Positions 1-11,285 of a DNA stretch of 64,000 nucleotides are shown here, piece after piece. The position numbers and the translations under genes are program-made. Positions within the stretch are counted from its first letter, which is position 1, and each line of letters opens with the position of its first letter. Under the pieces are notes generated by a model. The model was given only the letters and a program-made list of their open reading frames with translations, had not been told where the DNA came from and made no database searches. This stretch comes from Trichobilharzia regenti (taxonomy: Eukaryota > Platyhelminthes > Trematoda > Strigeidida > Schistosomatidae): assembly GCA_944472135.2 (NCBI GenBank), contig OX235265.1, positions 57,919,112-57,983,111 of the forward strand. Direction: 5' to 3'.

Positions 1-316
1 TCTTAACTATCTGCTACATAACACATTTTTGACGTTTGTCTCCATGCTGTTTCATTAACACCCCATTTTTCTGGATGTCTTTCATATTGTGTACCCTAGT
101 CAAGAATTACTAATCTTCACCCTCCTCTCGATTACAATTTGACTATTCAAAGCCGTTAGTTCCCTGTATGAATTTCGACAGAAAAATAAGAAGACGTAGA
201 TGTAAGTGTAGAGTTTGGGAATGGTGGTAGAATGTAATTCCCCATTAGATAAGTTTATTTTAATAATCCTACTGTGATGCAAAAGAAGTCAGGGCACAAT
301 AGAGAAAACGATAACT

Positions 317-925
317 ATGCTGTCGTGCAAACCTTTACAGTATCCGAACGATAGTGTCACATCCTATTGTGTTTACCAATTAACATGTATGTGTGGACAC
401 ACGTACATAGGGAGGACCCATCGGTCTCTGCAGGCTCGGGCTACAGAAAATATTCCAAAGTGGCTACAGCAACAAATAAGATCCCGGAAGTTGATATCCA
501 ACATCATCTATAGCGAAGAACATTGCAGAGACGAGTCATAAGATTAATTTCAATAATGCCTTTGAAGCCACATATAAAACAAGGTTGGGTCACATGCTTA
601 AATTCGTTGAAGCCTTGATCATAAAAGACTTGAATCTGTCCTGTCAGTCCAAAAGTTATTTTTTATTACTTTGAACCTGTAATGCTAATACAATTTAGAA
701 TCAAGGTTCAATTTACTTCATTATATTTTTAACCCGTTCTTTGTTTTTTGTGTTTTATTTTTCTCTTACCCACACTTTTGTGTCATCTCCCTATCCACTA
801 TTTTGCGACCTTGACTTGTACATAAACTGACCTGTATTGTAATGATGCATGCCTTCGTGCCTTCTATAAAACTGTGTATGACAAGTAACTGTTGCTCAGG
901 ATGTCGGAAATGTGTTGCGCACAGT
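317..925 (+). pseudogene. PLE 3' end: GIY-YIG endonuclease remnant plus 3' UTR
   Basis: The frame opening at 317 reads through a cysteine-rich segment followed by HTYIGRTHRSLQAR, the YIG half of a GIY-YIG endonuclease as found at the C-terminus of Penelope-like reverse transcriptases. The frame ends at 541, but the nucleotide sequence keeps matching the PLE copy at 58.06-58.66 kb to about 925, including the stretch encoding a QGWVTCLN-like motif and the A/T-rich 3' UTR. There is no RT domain upstream in this copy. It is a dead fragment of the same family as the 55.9-58.7 kb element. Confidence 0.75.
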
Positions 926-944
926 ACATTACTCGTTTGAGATC

Positions 945-1005
945 AACTAGGTCTTTCTATTTTGTTGTCGAAATTCATAATGGGAACAAATTACTTTTAA
1001 CTGAT
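945..1005 (+). repeat. PLE 5'-start fragment following a PLE 3' end
   Basis: A short motif (TGTCGAAATTCAT followed by GGGAAC) at about 967-990 is shared with the right palindrome arm (about 1650-1675) and with the start of the PLE copy at about 55,918-55,942. It lies just behind the PLE 3' UTR that ends near 925. The order 3' end then 5' start is that of tandem PLE copies, a known arrangement for this class. Confidence 0.4.
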
Positions 1006-1107
1006 TTTTATAAATGTTGTTCAGAAGGTCATATATGATTCTTTTAGTCCAATTTGACTGTGAAAAGTATGGCTATCAAAAGGAACAGTTGAGGAAGACC
1101 TATCTGG

Positions 1108-1512
1108 CTATTCCCGTTTGGAGTAGGTATGCAATATGATATGTACAAGAGATGGTTTTATAGCATGTACAGAAACCTTACTCCTCCATGATGTACGCTC
1201 TGCCGCAAACCTCTGGCGAACTGGCTGTGCAATGACTGCTGCATTACGACTGAGTTCCGCATTAAAGAAGCTTTTCCCATGCTCAGTGGGGCACTGATGC
1301 TCCTGGACTGCGAATTTCCTCCTCCTCTCAGACACCGATGACGTGTCTAGCGTTTGTTGCTGTAGCCACTTTGGAATATTTTCTGTAGCCCGAGCCTGCA
1401 GAGACCGATGGGTCCTCCCTATGTACGTGTGTCCACACATACATGTTAATTGGTAAACACAATAGGATGTGACACTATCGTTCGGATACTGTAAAGGTTT
1501 GCACGACAGCAT
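1108..1512 (-). pseudogene. Inverted PLE GIY-YIG fragment fused to unknown sequence
   Basis: This 134-codon open frame starts with the same 53 residues as the frame at 317, through the YIGRTHRSLQAR motif and a KWLQQQ end point. It then departs at the palindrome boundary (about 1353) into about 80 residues that match nothing else in the window. That second part is rich in Arg, Ser and Glu and contains no domain I recognise. The fusion is best read as a recombination or insertion junction and not as a designed protein. Confidence 0.6.
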
Positions 1513-1828
1513 AGTTATCGTTTTCTCTATTGTGCCCTGACTTCTTTTGCATCACAGTAGGATTATTAAAATAAACTTATCTAATGGGGAATTACATTCT
1601 ACCACCATTCCCAAACTCTACACTTACATCTACGTCTTCTTATTTTTCTGTCGAAATTCATACAGGGAACTAACGGCTTTGAATAGTCAAATTGTAATCG
1701 AGAGGAGGGTGAAGATTAGTAATTCTTGACTAGGGTACACAATATGAAAGACATCCAGAAAAATGGGGTGTTAATGAAACAGCATGGAGACAAACGTCAA
1801 AAATGTGTTATGTAGCAGATAGTTAAGA

Positions 1829-3280
1829 AAAAGATGTTACTAAAATGCCATACAGAAATTCAAAATACCACTTTTTTTAATTTTTCTGGACGTGTTTCAT
1901 ACTACGTAACCCTAGTCAAGATTTACTAGTCTTCAACCCATTCCCCCACTAGTTAAAATTCGGTTATTCATCACATTTCTGAAACATTTTGATGAAGTAG
2001 ACAATAAGCCTAGCTAAAATTGACTCTTGTCTGATAAATCTAATGTCTACATATGTAGATAATTATATATAATTGCGACTGTACAGCTCAGTGAATGAAT
2101 TTGTCGAGAAGAGACTCTTCGCTGATCTGTTTGTTCTTGCATTCATGTCTGGATGGAATATTTTGAATGAACAAGCATTTTTGTCGATAGGTATTTTAAT
2201 TAGTACAATCAGTTGACAAAGGTTTGAAATTTACGATATACGATTGCCTCCATCTATCTAATCCTAGAGATCCGGGGGTTTTAATTTTTGCATTTATTTT
2301 ATTGGTTAATTAACAACTGCTTGAAATGTCGACACTGACTCATCATTCTATACAAACTGATCACCTCTACCGTGGTATATCTCTTTGTTTTGCCCTAAAA
2401 AATGCCGTATATAATCATCGTTCTGGTTGTTATTATTAGTATTTTCCTTATATCACTTAAAAGTGAAACTGACTGAAAATAGACCTAAGCGAGAGAAAGC
2501 CCAGTGTCAGATAGAACCATAATCTAAAAACAGTTGATTCTACTCTAAGAAGGATCATGTTTACCGTAAAACTCATTTTCAACATTCCTCAGGTGTTTTA
2601 GAACACTTTAGTCTGTCTAGCAAGCATTAATGGTTGATGCCAGTGATATCCAACAATACACATCAATTAGTCATTAATAGCATAATATAACACCATAATC
2701 ACTGTCCCTGCATACTATTAATTTATACATTCTTCCAGTGTATGAATAATATGGATTGATTTTTACTGTCAGTGGCTCTATACAGTTATTATTATCATTA
2801 TTGAACAAATCGTTTTATGGTACTACAGGCCATACATCGTGCAGTTATTCTCTTAAACTGTCAAGATTAAAGAAGTTTGTTTATCTACTGGTTAACTTTG
2901 ATTTATAAACAGTTTATTTACAGTATTGCATCATGCCTGACAAGGACAAACTTTAGATGATATTTATTTATTTGTTTTGGAAAACATTTCTTATTTTGTT
3001 GGTGAAGCTATCTGAGGTAGATAGCCTTGGACTGATATACTCCTACTACTATTAACTGATATAATATGTCACAAACATTGTAGGTAAGATGAACATTTAC
3101 ATTATCAACATCGAATTCGAACAAACCACGTACAAATTATTGGTCAAACACTGTCTCAGCCAAGCTGTAAGGCTTAATTACCAATCAGATCAATCATAAA
3201 AAAATCAAAGTTTTGAAATGACATCAGTTTGAAAACCAGTGAAAATCAGGCAGTACTGGATAACTGCTTCGACCTTGTTT
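1829..3280. other. Non-coding, one PLE-tail-like fragment
   Basis: No gene seen. Bases about 2060-2140 (GCGACTGTACAGCT, then GAGAAGAGACTCTTCGCTGA) match a segment at about 23,025-23,075 that follows another PLE 3' end, so this is probably PLE 3' tail. The rest is A/T-rich sequence with no open frame worth reporting. Confidence 0.4.
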
Positions 3281-3800
3281 GGATGTCTTCCCACATAACC
3301 TCATCCCGAATTGAACCCAAGACCACCAAGTTAAGCAGTAATCTCTTTTACCATTCAGCCCCTGGTCCTCTAAATGAAGTCAGTTCATGGTCAACCTTAT
3401 AATCAATCAAATTCCTGAAAACCCACACTTGAAAACTGATCAAGTGCCCACTAGCGACTGACTGCGGTATGAAGTTGTCTGAAGTTCAAGTGTGAAGTCA
3501 TGACCAATGGAGTTTAAAAACTTGGATGTGAGCACAATACTCGCCGATGACCTTGTCTGACGGTTATGTCATATATTTAAAACTGGCGGAAATTAGAATT
3601 CATGGAATGGTTATTAGATTTCATCCCAATGGCCCGCCGTATAATATGATGGTCCTGAATTCAGTCACTGCTGGGATCATGGATTCGTAATGCTGAAGAT
3701 TTCCAAACAGTGACGAAGTAGCTGCTCAGTACTTCCTGGCTCTCAGTGGTCCTCTAACTGATGTAAGTTTGTTATCAGTCTTGAAATCAATAAATGCAAT
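3281..3800 (+). repeat. Unclassified interspersed repeat, copy 1
   Basis: The part from about 3,500 matches 24,290-24,560 and 35,990-36,270. Shared landmarks in order are an ACTCGCCGATGACCTTG-like stretch, CGGAAATTAGAATTCA, CCCAATGGC, then TTTCCAAACAGTGACGAAG and GGTCCTCTAACTGATGT. At the 5' side, about 3,290-3,370 read on - contains a tRNA B-box-like GGGTTCAATTC, so a decayed SINE may be fused here. No coding potential. Confidence 0.5.
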
Positions 3801-5159
3801 GTGTTACATGAAAAATTTGAATAATTATGTGAGGATTTTACTAAAAATGATGGAAAAATGTTAAAATAAAAAAGGTATACTTGCCATCGCACGTAAAAGC
3901 CTAGCAAGCTGTACATTATTTAAGCTCCTTTGAAGTCAAATGCAACGGTCAAAAATTTTTTGTATTCTTATTTAGAATGTAATAATAGAATTCGGGCACT
4001 GTGATAGAATATAATTCCAAATTAGATTTGCTTATCTGATTTAAAATGCAGTGATACAGTTTTAATTACTGGATGACGTTTCAAGCACAGTTTATTTGCT
4101 GCTCATAACTACACCGATGCATTCGCACAAGATGCTACAGAGTTTTATATAGCCTTACTTCCTTTTGTTTTCTGATGCCATTTCTATTTACCCATTATAT
4201 GTCTGTGTCCTTTCTATGGGACATGTTTTTGTTGATTCGACGAACAAATATTGGGTGATTAACTTTTCTCGGCATCTAACTATATTGATTTGTGATATTT
4301 AACCTTTCGCCATACTCTTGTGCGATTGCATGCAAGCTAACGCAGTTAAGTGTCAGCCCTTTTTATACTATTTAACTTGTTGGAGTCAACTATTCTAGCT
4401 TTAGTTAAAATTCTAGGTTTCCATAATCTGACTGACCCCTACCTATCGTTTAATCTACTATAACTGAGCTCACAGTCATAACATAGTATTTGATTAATTA
4501 CATTATTTTTCCTCAATTGTGACAAAGTTTGTGTCTGAGATATTTGATTTAAATGGCACCCTAATATCAACCTACTTAAGAATCCTGCCTATGACCTGAT
4601 ATCTTCCTTTCTTATAAGATAGCACTATCGGTGCTCTAAATTCCTTATTACTCTTATTATTTTCATTATTTAGATTACTAAATCTATCTTACTTATTCCT
4701 TTCAATAAACTTTTGAATGAACTCAAATAGGTAGTTGTTCAGTAATAACGTTTTCCTTATTTCTTAGATTCCTTTATTTAAATGTTTAGACTTCTGGTTA
4801 TATTTCATTAACATCTAACTCACAAAAACTTTAATGATTTTGTGTGGGATGATTAGAATTCAAAATGTCTAGTATAACATAATGGTTCTTTAGAAATTTA
4901 CGTTTAATTTTGCAATCCAATATGACTAATTCGCCCTCTCATATTTCTAACTTGAAGGTTAACATGATCCCGAATTATACTGATTTTATGTGTGCATGTG
5001 TGCGTGTGTGACGAAGTTAGAAGTGTGTTGGTGTGTCAACCCTGTATATACGTGATCCGTTTATATAGGCCACACCTTAGGATAAGCACTGACAGTCGAG
5101 AGAGTTTCACTTTCAAAACTAATCATAAATGCACCTGCTACAACCAGAGGATATTGGAA
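3801..5159. other. Non-coding; weak PLE 5' fragment
   Basis: No gene seen. About 3,997-4,060 resembles the PLE 5' segment of the window-start palindrome (226-280), sharing TAGAAT-TAATTCC-ATTAGAT-TGATA-type spacing. The remainder is A/T-rich. The small open frame at 4,992-5,195 starts in a GTGTG-rich run and looks accidental. Confidence 0.35.
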
Positions 5160-5786
5160 ATACTCTCTCTGCGTTTAATAAACCTTAACATTTAAAGCGC
5201 GTAAAAGTTAGATACTCCTTACTCAGAATTATTCCGACGACCGATAATTTAGTCCCGTGTGCGAGTTAAGGATATATATATATACACCTCCTCAGAGACT
5301 ACTTCCCGAGTTCCATTCAACTGATCGTTAGTGCATAAAATAACAACGTCTCCTAGATGTATTACAGTATCCGCAAATTAGAGACGTTCGAAACAGTAGA
5401 ATATATTTATACGGAATTTGCTAAAAGTTGGGGTCCTGTTTTTTAACGAAGAATTAGACCACCATTGTATTCTGTTTCAGGTAGATTCACTGCCATAACA
5501 TTTACTCCAGTTCCATAGTTATCACCAATACTCAGAATGTCATCCTAAATATAGTGATTTATCTCCATAAATCTCACATTCAAAAATGTATCAATTTCTC
5601 ATACTTAATCTGTGTATACTGCCTACTATTCTCTGCACCTAGACGAAGTCATATCCTTCAGCAACTTTCGTTCTCGTACAGCGTATATATTTTGATCTCC
5701 AGAAAAAAACGATTGCGAAACATTTAGGAAATAACAAAATTTCACCCGATTTCATCCACACACATTACTTGTTATTAGGCTGTTCA

Positions 5787-6242
5787 TTATTGCTTACTGG
5801 ATAGAACGTGCGTCGTCTTTCTGTCACCAGTGAATATTCCACAGTCAAGTTGTTCACCGCAGAAACAAACAATATATCTTCTCATCCACCAGCCATGGAT
5901 TATTAAAAGAGAATCAACACTCCTTGAAGCCATGACATTCTCAAGAGTCTCGAAGTTAAATAAAAAGTTACATTTGACGATTAATGATGAGGCAGTGTTA
6001 CTGGCGTACAAACAGCAAAAATATGTGCATCCCAGTACTTGGTGCAGAACGCTCTGCAGAAGAAAAATCAGCAGAGTTCGTGGAATTAGGCGGAAGTAGT
6101 GGAAACAGATAGCGTCATACAAGAGGATGAAAGCGACCATCCGAATGATGAATCCAGAAACCCACGAATTGCGTGTCTTGGATACCAGTCCTAACCAAAA
6201 TAAAACAAGTAATATCGATTTAGAATTCTGGTTGGAATACAA
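5787..6242 (-). other. Unassigned open frames in left arm (both strands)
   Basis: A 151-codon frame lies on - (5,787-6,242), and an antisense 89-codon frame on + (5,830-6,099) overlaps it. The + product is basic and hydrophilic (motif LNKKLHLTINDEAVLLAYKQ); the - product is hydrophobic and Cys/Phe-rich, as expected of an antisense shadow. Both recur in the right arm (17,317-17,772 and 17,460-17,729) with one amino-acid change each. I recognise no family. If either is coding, the + frame is the better candidate; it could also be a decayed exon. Confidence 0.25.
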
Positions 6243-6490
6243 ATAAGTTCATTCAGAGACAGCCGAAGACTGAGTCAACAGCTATCAAAATGCTACAGAA
6301 GTACCAACGAAAATCTCAGATAGGAACATTGACACTTTACCGGAAAATTGGTCGACAGTCTTCTACTGCATTCCAGTTTATGCAGCCAGAGTAGAGAATT
6401 CCCTCTGAAAAATTGTCCCCTCAATCTGATATCCACTTTGTTGAATCCCATATCGAATTCTCTTTCCACGCTTCAGTAGACAACCCTTGC

Positions 6491-6492
<2 letters not shown>

Positions 6493-6530
<38 letters not shown>
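6493..6530. repeat. (TA)n microsatellite, left arm
   Basis: Uninterrupted TA run that can form a hairpin. Its partner at about 17,037-17,066 in the right arm is about 6 bp shorter, which accounts for the shift in the pairing register between arm ends. Confidence 0.8.
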
Positions 6531-6532
<2 letters not shown>

Positions 6533-9500
6533 GGGTATTTTCCTACCTGCCATGATACATTTCATCGCTACAACCTAACACTGTCACAAATCATGAAGTA
6601 ATAACATTCACAGATCACGTAACCTCACTAGCAATGTGTTCATCTCTCCACATGAAATGATTCAGTCAACTTCATTATTCATTCCTACTATCAACCAGAA
6701 GGAATAAATAAATATGCACACAATAACACTGGGAGATTGGGACACATTCGAAGAGTATTCAATGCTATTCTAACCTGCTGATACATACTGATGGCTTTCC
6801 ATGGTTCGATTCAGTTTACCAGTAAATGAATCCTAAAGGTGAACTTCGTGTACTTCTACTGAATACAGTCTGGAGTAAACATGCATGTGAGTAGTTTCTG
6901 CGACTAACCACTGACAAATGTCTAATCATCAATCTCCGTGCAGAGCAAATTCTATAAACATCAGTCACGTTAACAATGTGGTCGTCACCTGTACAAGTGA
7001 CTCAAAATCACGGTCCAATTAGAATTGATGTGAGGTTGACAATTTCTGACAGGAGTGGTGTTCTCAGAAACACACTGATCCTCCACTCATCAGATTGTCA
7101 TCGTCACGTCGCTTGTCCAGCAGGAGGTTCACTTCAATGAATGCCACATCTGGTGATGCTCGTCACGCTCTTCTTTATTCCACTCTCCCACACCTTCAAA
7201 CACATCGAATACACACATCATCCGATCACAGCTGATTTGGGGACGAATGTGAGTGAACATCGTAGTTTTATGCCATCAACAACAGCAACAGCGTAAACAA
7301 CAACAGTAAAATTAACAACACCAATGAAGCGAATGTCCTGAAATAAAGTTGTGGAGGATGTCAGAGTGATTTCGTTCTGCTCAAAGCGGTGAAGAGAGTT
7401 GAGTGTATGCAGTGATAAATAGTGACAATTCATCGGGAGTTAGTCTCCAGACGTATCCTCCCGTGTTAACACATCTCTAACTATGAGGCAATTATGTACC
7501 TGCTAATTGCACAGTTCGAGGTGGAAATCGATCACTATTTCTTGTGGGAGACAAGAATACTCAGATCAATACAATCGTCTATGTCAACCTAGAACAGTGT
7601 AACTCACATATAACCAGTTCTATTGTTGCTCACCAGTCTGTTACCAGTCAGCTCGACAATTCACACAGCTAGAATTCGGCTGGCTTGAACTGACTCGCCA
7701 TTCTGACCTGACAGTGATGAGCGTGGAGGTGAACGAGCGTGCAGGAGATGGCCATCAGCTGTTTACATTACTCCAATGTGGTTGGAAAGCTGCTCTGTCC
7801 GACGTGACTACCACCACTCACACCATTCAGTAGTATAAACATGGCTACTTGTGACATCGAAGTAAACCTGACAAACTTACCTTCCACCAGCTTAAATGTT
7901 AACGACAACTGATTCTGAGAATTCTCTCTCAACCTCATCTGTTACAGGCCGAATCAATCTGATGCGTAACCGGAGCTGATTCCAGTATTACTTTCAAACC
8001 AACATGTCAAGCATGTTTGCCTGACAGACTTGTGTTTAGTAAAACACCACCAGTAGTAACAAGCAGTTAGAGACTGAAACCTGTTCTGTGTGTTCACAAT
8101 TCATTCCAAATTTTATAAGCAGTGATTGTCATACATCCAACAATATTTCCCGCTCTCACTTCCTCACCTCTCTTATCTGTGATTCTCAATCCCATTAACA
8201 CTAACACTAACCTTGTGACCTACAGTGATTCAATTTTGACCTGAAATACTCTGCTTAGCATGGAGGTGTGTGGATGTGTTTGATGGTGTGTGCGATCAGA
8301 ACATTCGAAGTGCGTTCAACAAACACATTCATTACACCTTGTCTCATCGCCTTGTCAAAAATTATCAACACAACCGAATAGCCTTATAACATCACGTTCT
8401 TCCATCTTATCCCATGTCACTTTACTCGTCGATGAGATTGCGACCAACATTCGCTCAGTACATCCGTACATCGAAATTCTAATCTGATGAGTTAATGTGA
8501 AGAGATGTGTGTGAAATAGTGGAAACGAAGTGGAAGGAGAGGAAGAAGGTTGACGACGATATCTATGATGATGATGAGGAGGAGGATAAGAATGAATGCA
8601 CCTGAAGTACTAATGCACATTTCCCGTGATGTCATTGAATCTTAAATTTCTAGAAAGAGACGATCATGCAATTTTCAGGCTTCTCAGAAGTAACAATCAA
8701 CCAACCAACTGACCGACCAACCAACATTCAACCATTTGATATTTCTGTATTCCTGTTTACAATTCCACAAATAGAATCAACCAATTAATACTAATCATTG
8801 ATAAGGAATAGAGAATATTGAATTATTTACAATCTTAGTAATGAGTGAGTTCCTTTGTGTGTGGGTGTGTGTGTATGTGTACATGTGTATTTGTTTGTTA
8901 GTTATATTTAGAGGAACGAAGTTAGTTTCTTTTCATGTGAAATGCAACATGTGTAACGTAAATAAGTTCCTCTCTCTCTCTCCTCTGTAGCTAATATGTG
9001 ATGAAATATATTTACTTAGACGAAGTATTGTTTATCTGTAATGATAAAATATCTAACCTCAATCTTTTAGTGAATATTTTCCATCATTAGTGACATAAGG
9101 AGGACATTAGCTAACTCACTAACTGAACCACTTGCTCAATCCTCCACTTATTCGTTCATTCATTCATTTACGTTATCAGATAAAATCATCAATAAGTTTT
9201 CTTCAATAACAGAATTCTTTAGAATGCGATGAAGACAAAATAACCTACGAAAATAAACAAAACTATTATTATTGTTCATTGTTATCTTTTGTGTTATTAA
9301 TAATTTCCCCTGTGTCATGGTTAGAATATTCGTTTATAATAATAATAATAATAGTGGTTATTAATATTTCTTTTTTCTTCTTCTCCACACCTCTTTGTTC
9401 ATATCGACAATCAGTCAATCCATCCATCAGTTAGTCATTTTGTTAGCTGGTAAATTAATCAATAAATAAGTGAGATAACACGGTTTAGTTTATAATCTAA

Positions 9501-10751
9501 TCAATAAATTATTTTAAACAACAGTAGTCTCTAGATATATAGTAAACAGTACTTTGTTTACTTAATGAATAAGATGAATTCTTGGGTTTAATTTAATTAA
9601 ATAAACAAGTAAACGAGAATAAATAATTTGAGCAGATCAATAATTGTTTTAACGAACAAATACAAAATCATTGTACGGATGAATCATGAATTACACATAG
9701 AAACATTAACATTTCATGTTTACTAGATTGAAAAACAAAATTAAAAGTGAATATTTTAGTATTAAAGTATATTCATGTCATATACCCTTCATATTAGCTT
9801 ACAACCGAAAATTTTCAAATTCCTGAAACAGCAATCGAACTTTTAATGTTATTGATGCTGAGAATATGTACAGAAATTTTAAAGTAACCTTGACAAACCT
9901 TAAATTCGGTGGTAATTTTGAGCAGTTAGTAAACAAGTAACTGATGTGAATCAAGTTTTCAGAAAGAGTGTGAAATTCGAGAAAAGGAGCCAGGAGTACA
10001 CGATAACTGGCAAAAATGTGCTTACTCATTAAAGTTGCAGACTAATGTTAGAGAACGAAAACTAGTCAAAATTCGGGGTATATGATAGGCAGTGGATAAC
10101 TTCAGACTCACGAAAACACAAACATACACACAGACTCCTTCACACCACTCTACTCTACTGTCTACTGTTATAAACATACTGATTGATGAAGCTATTACTC
10201 ATAGATTTGATTATCACGTGTGTGTATGCGAAAAAATGTAAAGGATACTGTCATCATAATGCGACAGAGATATCCTCTACCTACTGTTTGTCTATATGAG
10301 TGTATGAATGTGTGTGTGGCGTGACACTACGTGACATGACATTATCCCTTAGCGTGACTGTTTTATTAAACCGAAGATACCTACATAGGAATATAAAAAA
10401 AAATAAAACTGACAATTAAAATGAATAACTACCAGTTTACAATTGAAATGTAGATTGATTGTTGTTTACGTTTTCACTTGTTTTTCTCTTCCCTAATAAT
10501 ATTTTAAAGTAAATAAAAAGGCTTAAATAAAGAGGTTAATAATATTAAAAAACACATAACTTCAAATTTTACACTTTAGCTAACATATTTGCTAATAAAT
10601 TTAGCAAGAAGGCAACCGGAACCTGTTGGTAATCGAAAAGCAAGCAAATTTCCTTAAAACTATATACTACTGATTAATTGAGATGAGCAGTTGTATGCCC
10701 ACCATATCAGCTAACAGTGATTGCTAGTCCTATCGAGGTGATCTAAACACC

Positions 10752-10790
10752 GGACGTCTGTTTTGCTCATTTGGGACTGAGCTATTCTTT
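10752..10790 (-). ncRNA. Hammerhead ribozyme relic (schistosome type)
   Basis: Read on -, the segment holds the schistosome stem II block AGTCCCAAAT, followed by a GCAAAACAGACGTCC stretch where functional copies have GACGAAAC. The CUGANGA box is replaced by CTC and stem II no longer pairs fully. Probably inactive. Known family: hammerheads carried by the Sm-alpha repeats. Confidence 0.4.
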
Positions 10791-11229
10791 ATTGCACTTA
10801 CTTCTCTGCTATCAACTTCACCTGCCTCAGCGACTATTCATTTAAACCCCACACAATCTTTGCAATGCCACTGTAGACCTTACACCTTTTTTCGTCCGTT
10901 CCCATTTGAGCTGTAATGCGCAGTGTTCTGCCAGAGTTTCTTGCTACTTGCCTATCCTCTCTTTCCTCCAGTATCAATCGAAGACGGGTGTTGGTGAAAG
11001 CAGAGAGCAATTCATTGAAAATACTTCGATGAAGTGCACTTAAAGTCTGTAAACTGTATAGAATCAGTAACTTGATATTAGTGTAAGATATGTGGATGTT
11101 CATTTTTTCTGTATATGGATATGCACACTGTTTTGACACTATTGTACACCTGTTTTATTTTCCCTATCCTGATTCATTAATGAATACTACTACTACTACT
11201 AATGCTACCAGTGTACTTTGTGACTTTTG

Positions 11230-11285
11230 GTGAAATTCGCGATTTCAGTTTGACCTTATTTGGGACTCGTTAGCTGTTTGCGGCT
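11230..11285 (-). ncRNA. Hammerhead ribozyme relic (schistosome type)
   Basis: On - the sequence reads CAGCTAACGAGTCCCAAATA, close to the schistosome CUGANGA-stem II block with G5 changed to A, followed by a disordered GGTCAAACTGAAAT where GGACGAAAC is expected. It keeps the layout but has a core substitution and an insertion, so cleavage is unlikely. Confidence 0.45.

Larger units (their letters stand above)
1..1828. repeat. Palindrome built from Penelope-like element (PLE) ends
   Basis: Bases 1-476 are the reverse complement of 1353-1828: positions x and 1829-x pair, and I saw no mismatch where I compared them. The loop is 477-1352. Each arm carries the start of a PLE GIY-YIG domain (317-476 on +, 1353-1512 on -) and, facing outward, a segment resembling the 5' start of the PLE at 55.9 kb (100-282 on -, 1547-1729 on +). 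The + copy runs on through the loop into PLE 3' sequence to about 925; the - copy instead runs into unrelated sequence at 1108-1352. The arm may continue beyond the window start, since pairing reaches base 1. Near-perfect identity suggests a young event or an assembly fold-back. Confidence 0.85.
5160..8950 (+). repeat. Left arm of a 13.2-kb inverted repeat
   Basis: Reverse-complementary to 14,609-18,399; outer and inner ends pair as x + y = 23,559, shifting to 23,565 between the (TA)n tract and an inner CA tract. I compared many stretches by eye and found scattered single-base differences, for example in the segments near 5,165, 5,843, 6,445, 6,650, 6,855, 7,105 and 8,067, plus length changes in two microsatellites. 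Identity is therefore very high but below 100 percent. No recognised transposase, RT or host domain was found. Outer flanks show no target-site duplication. Confidence 0.9.
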
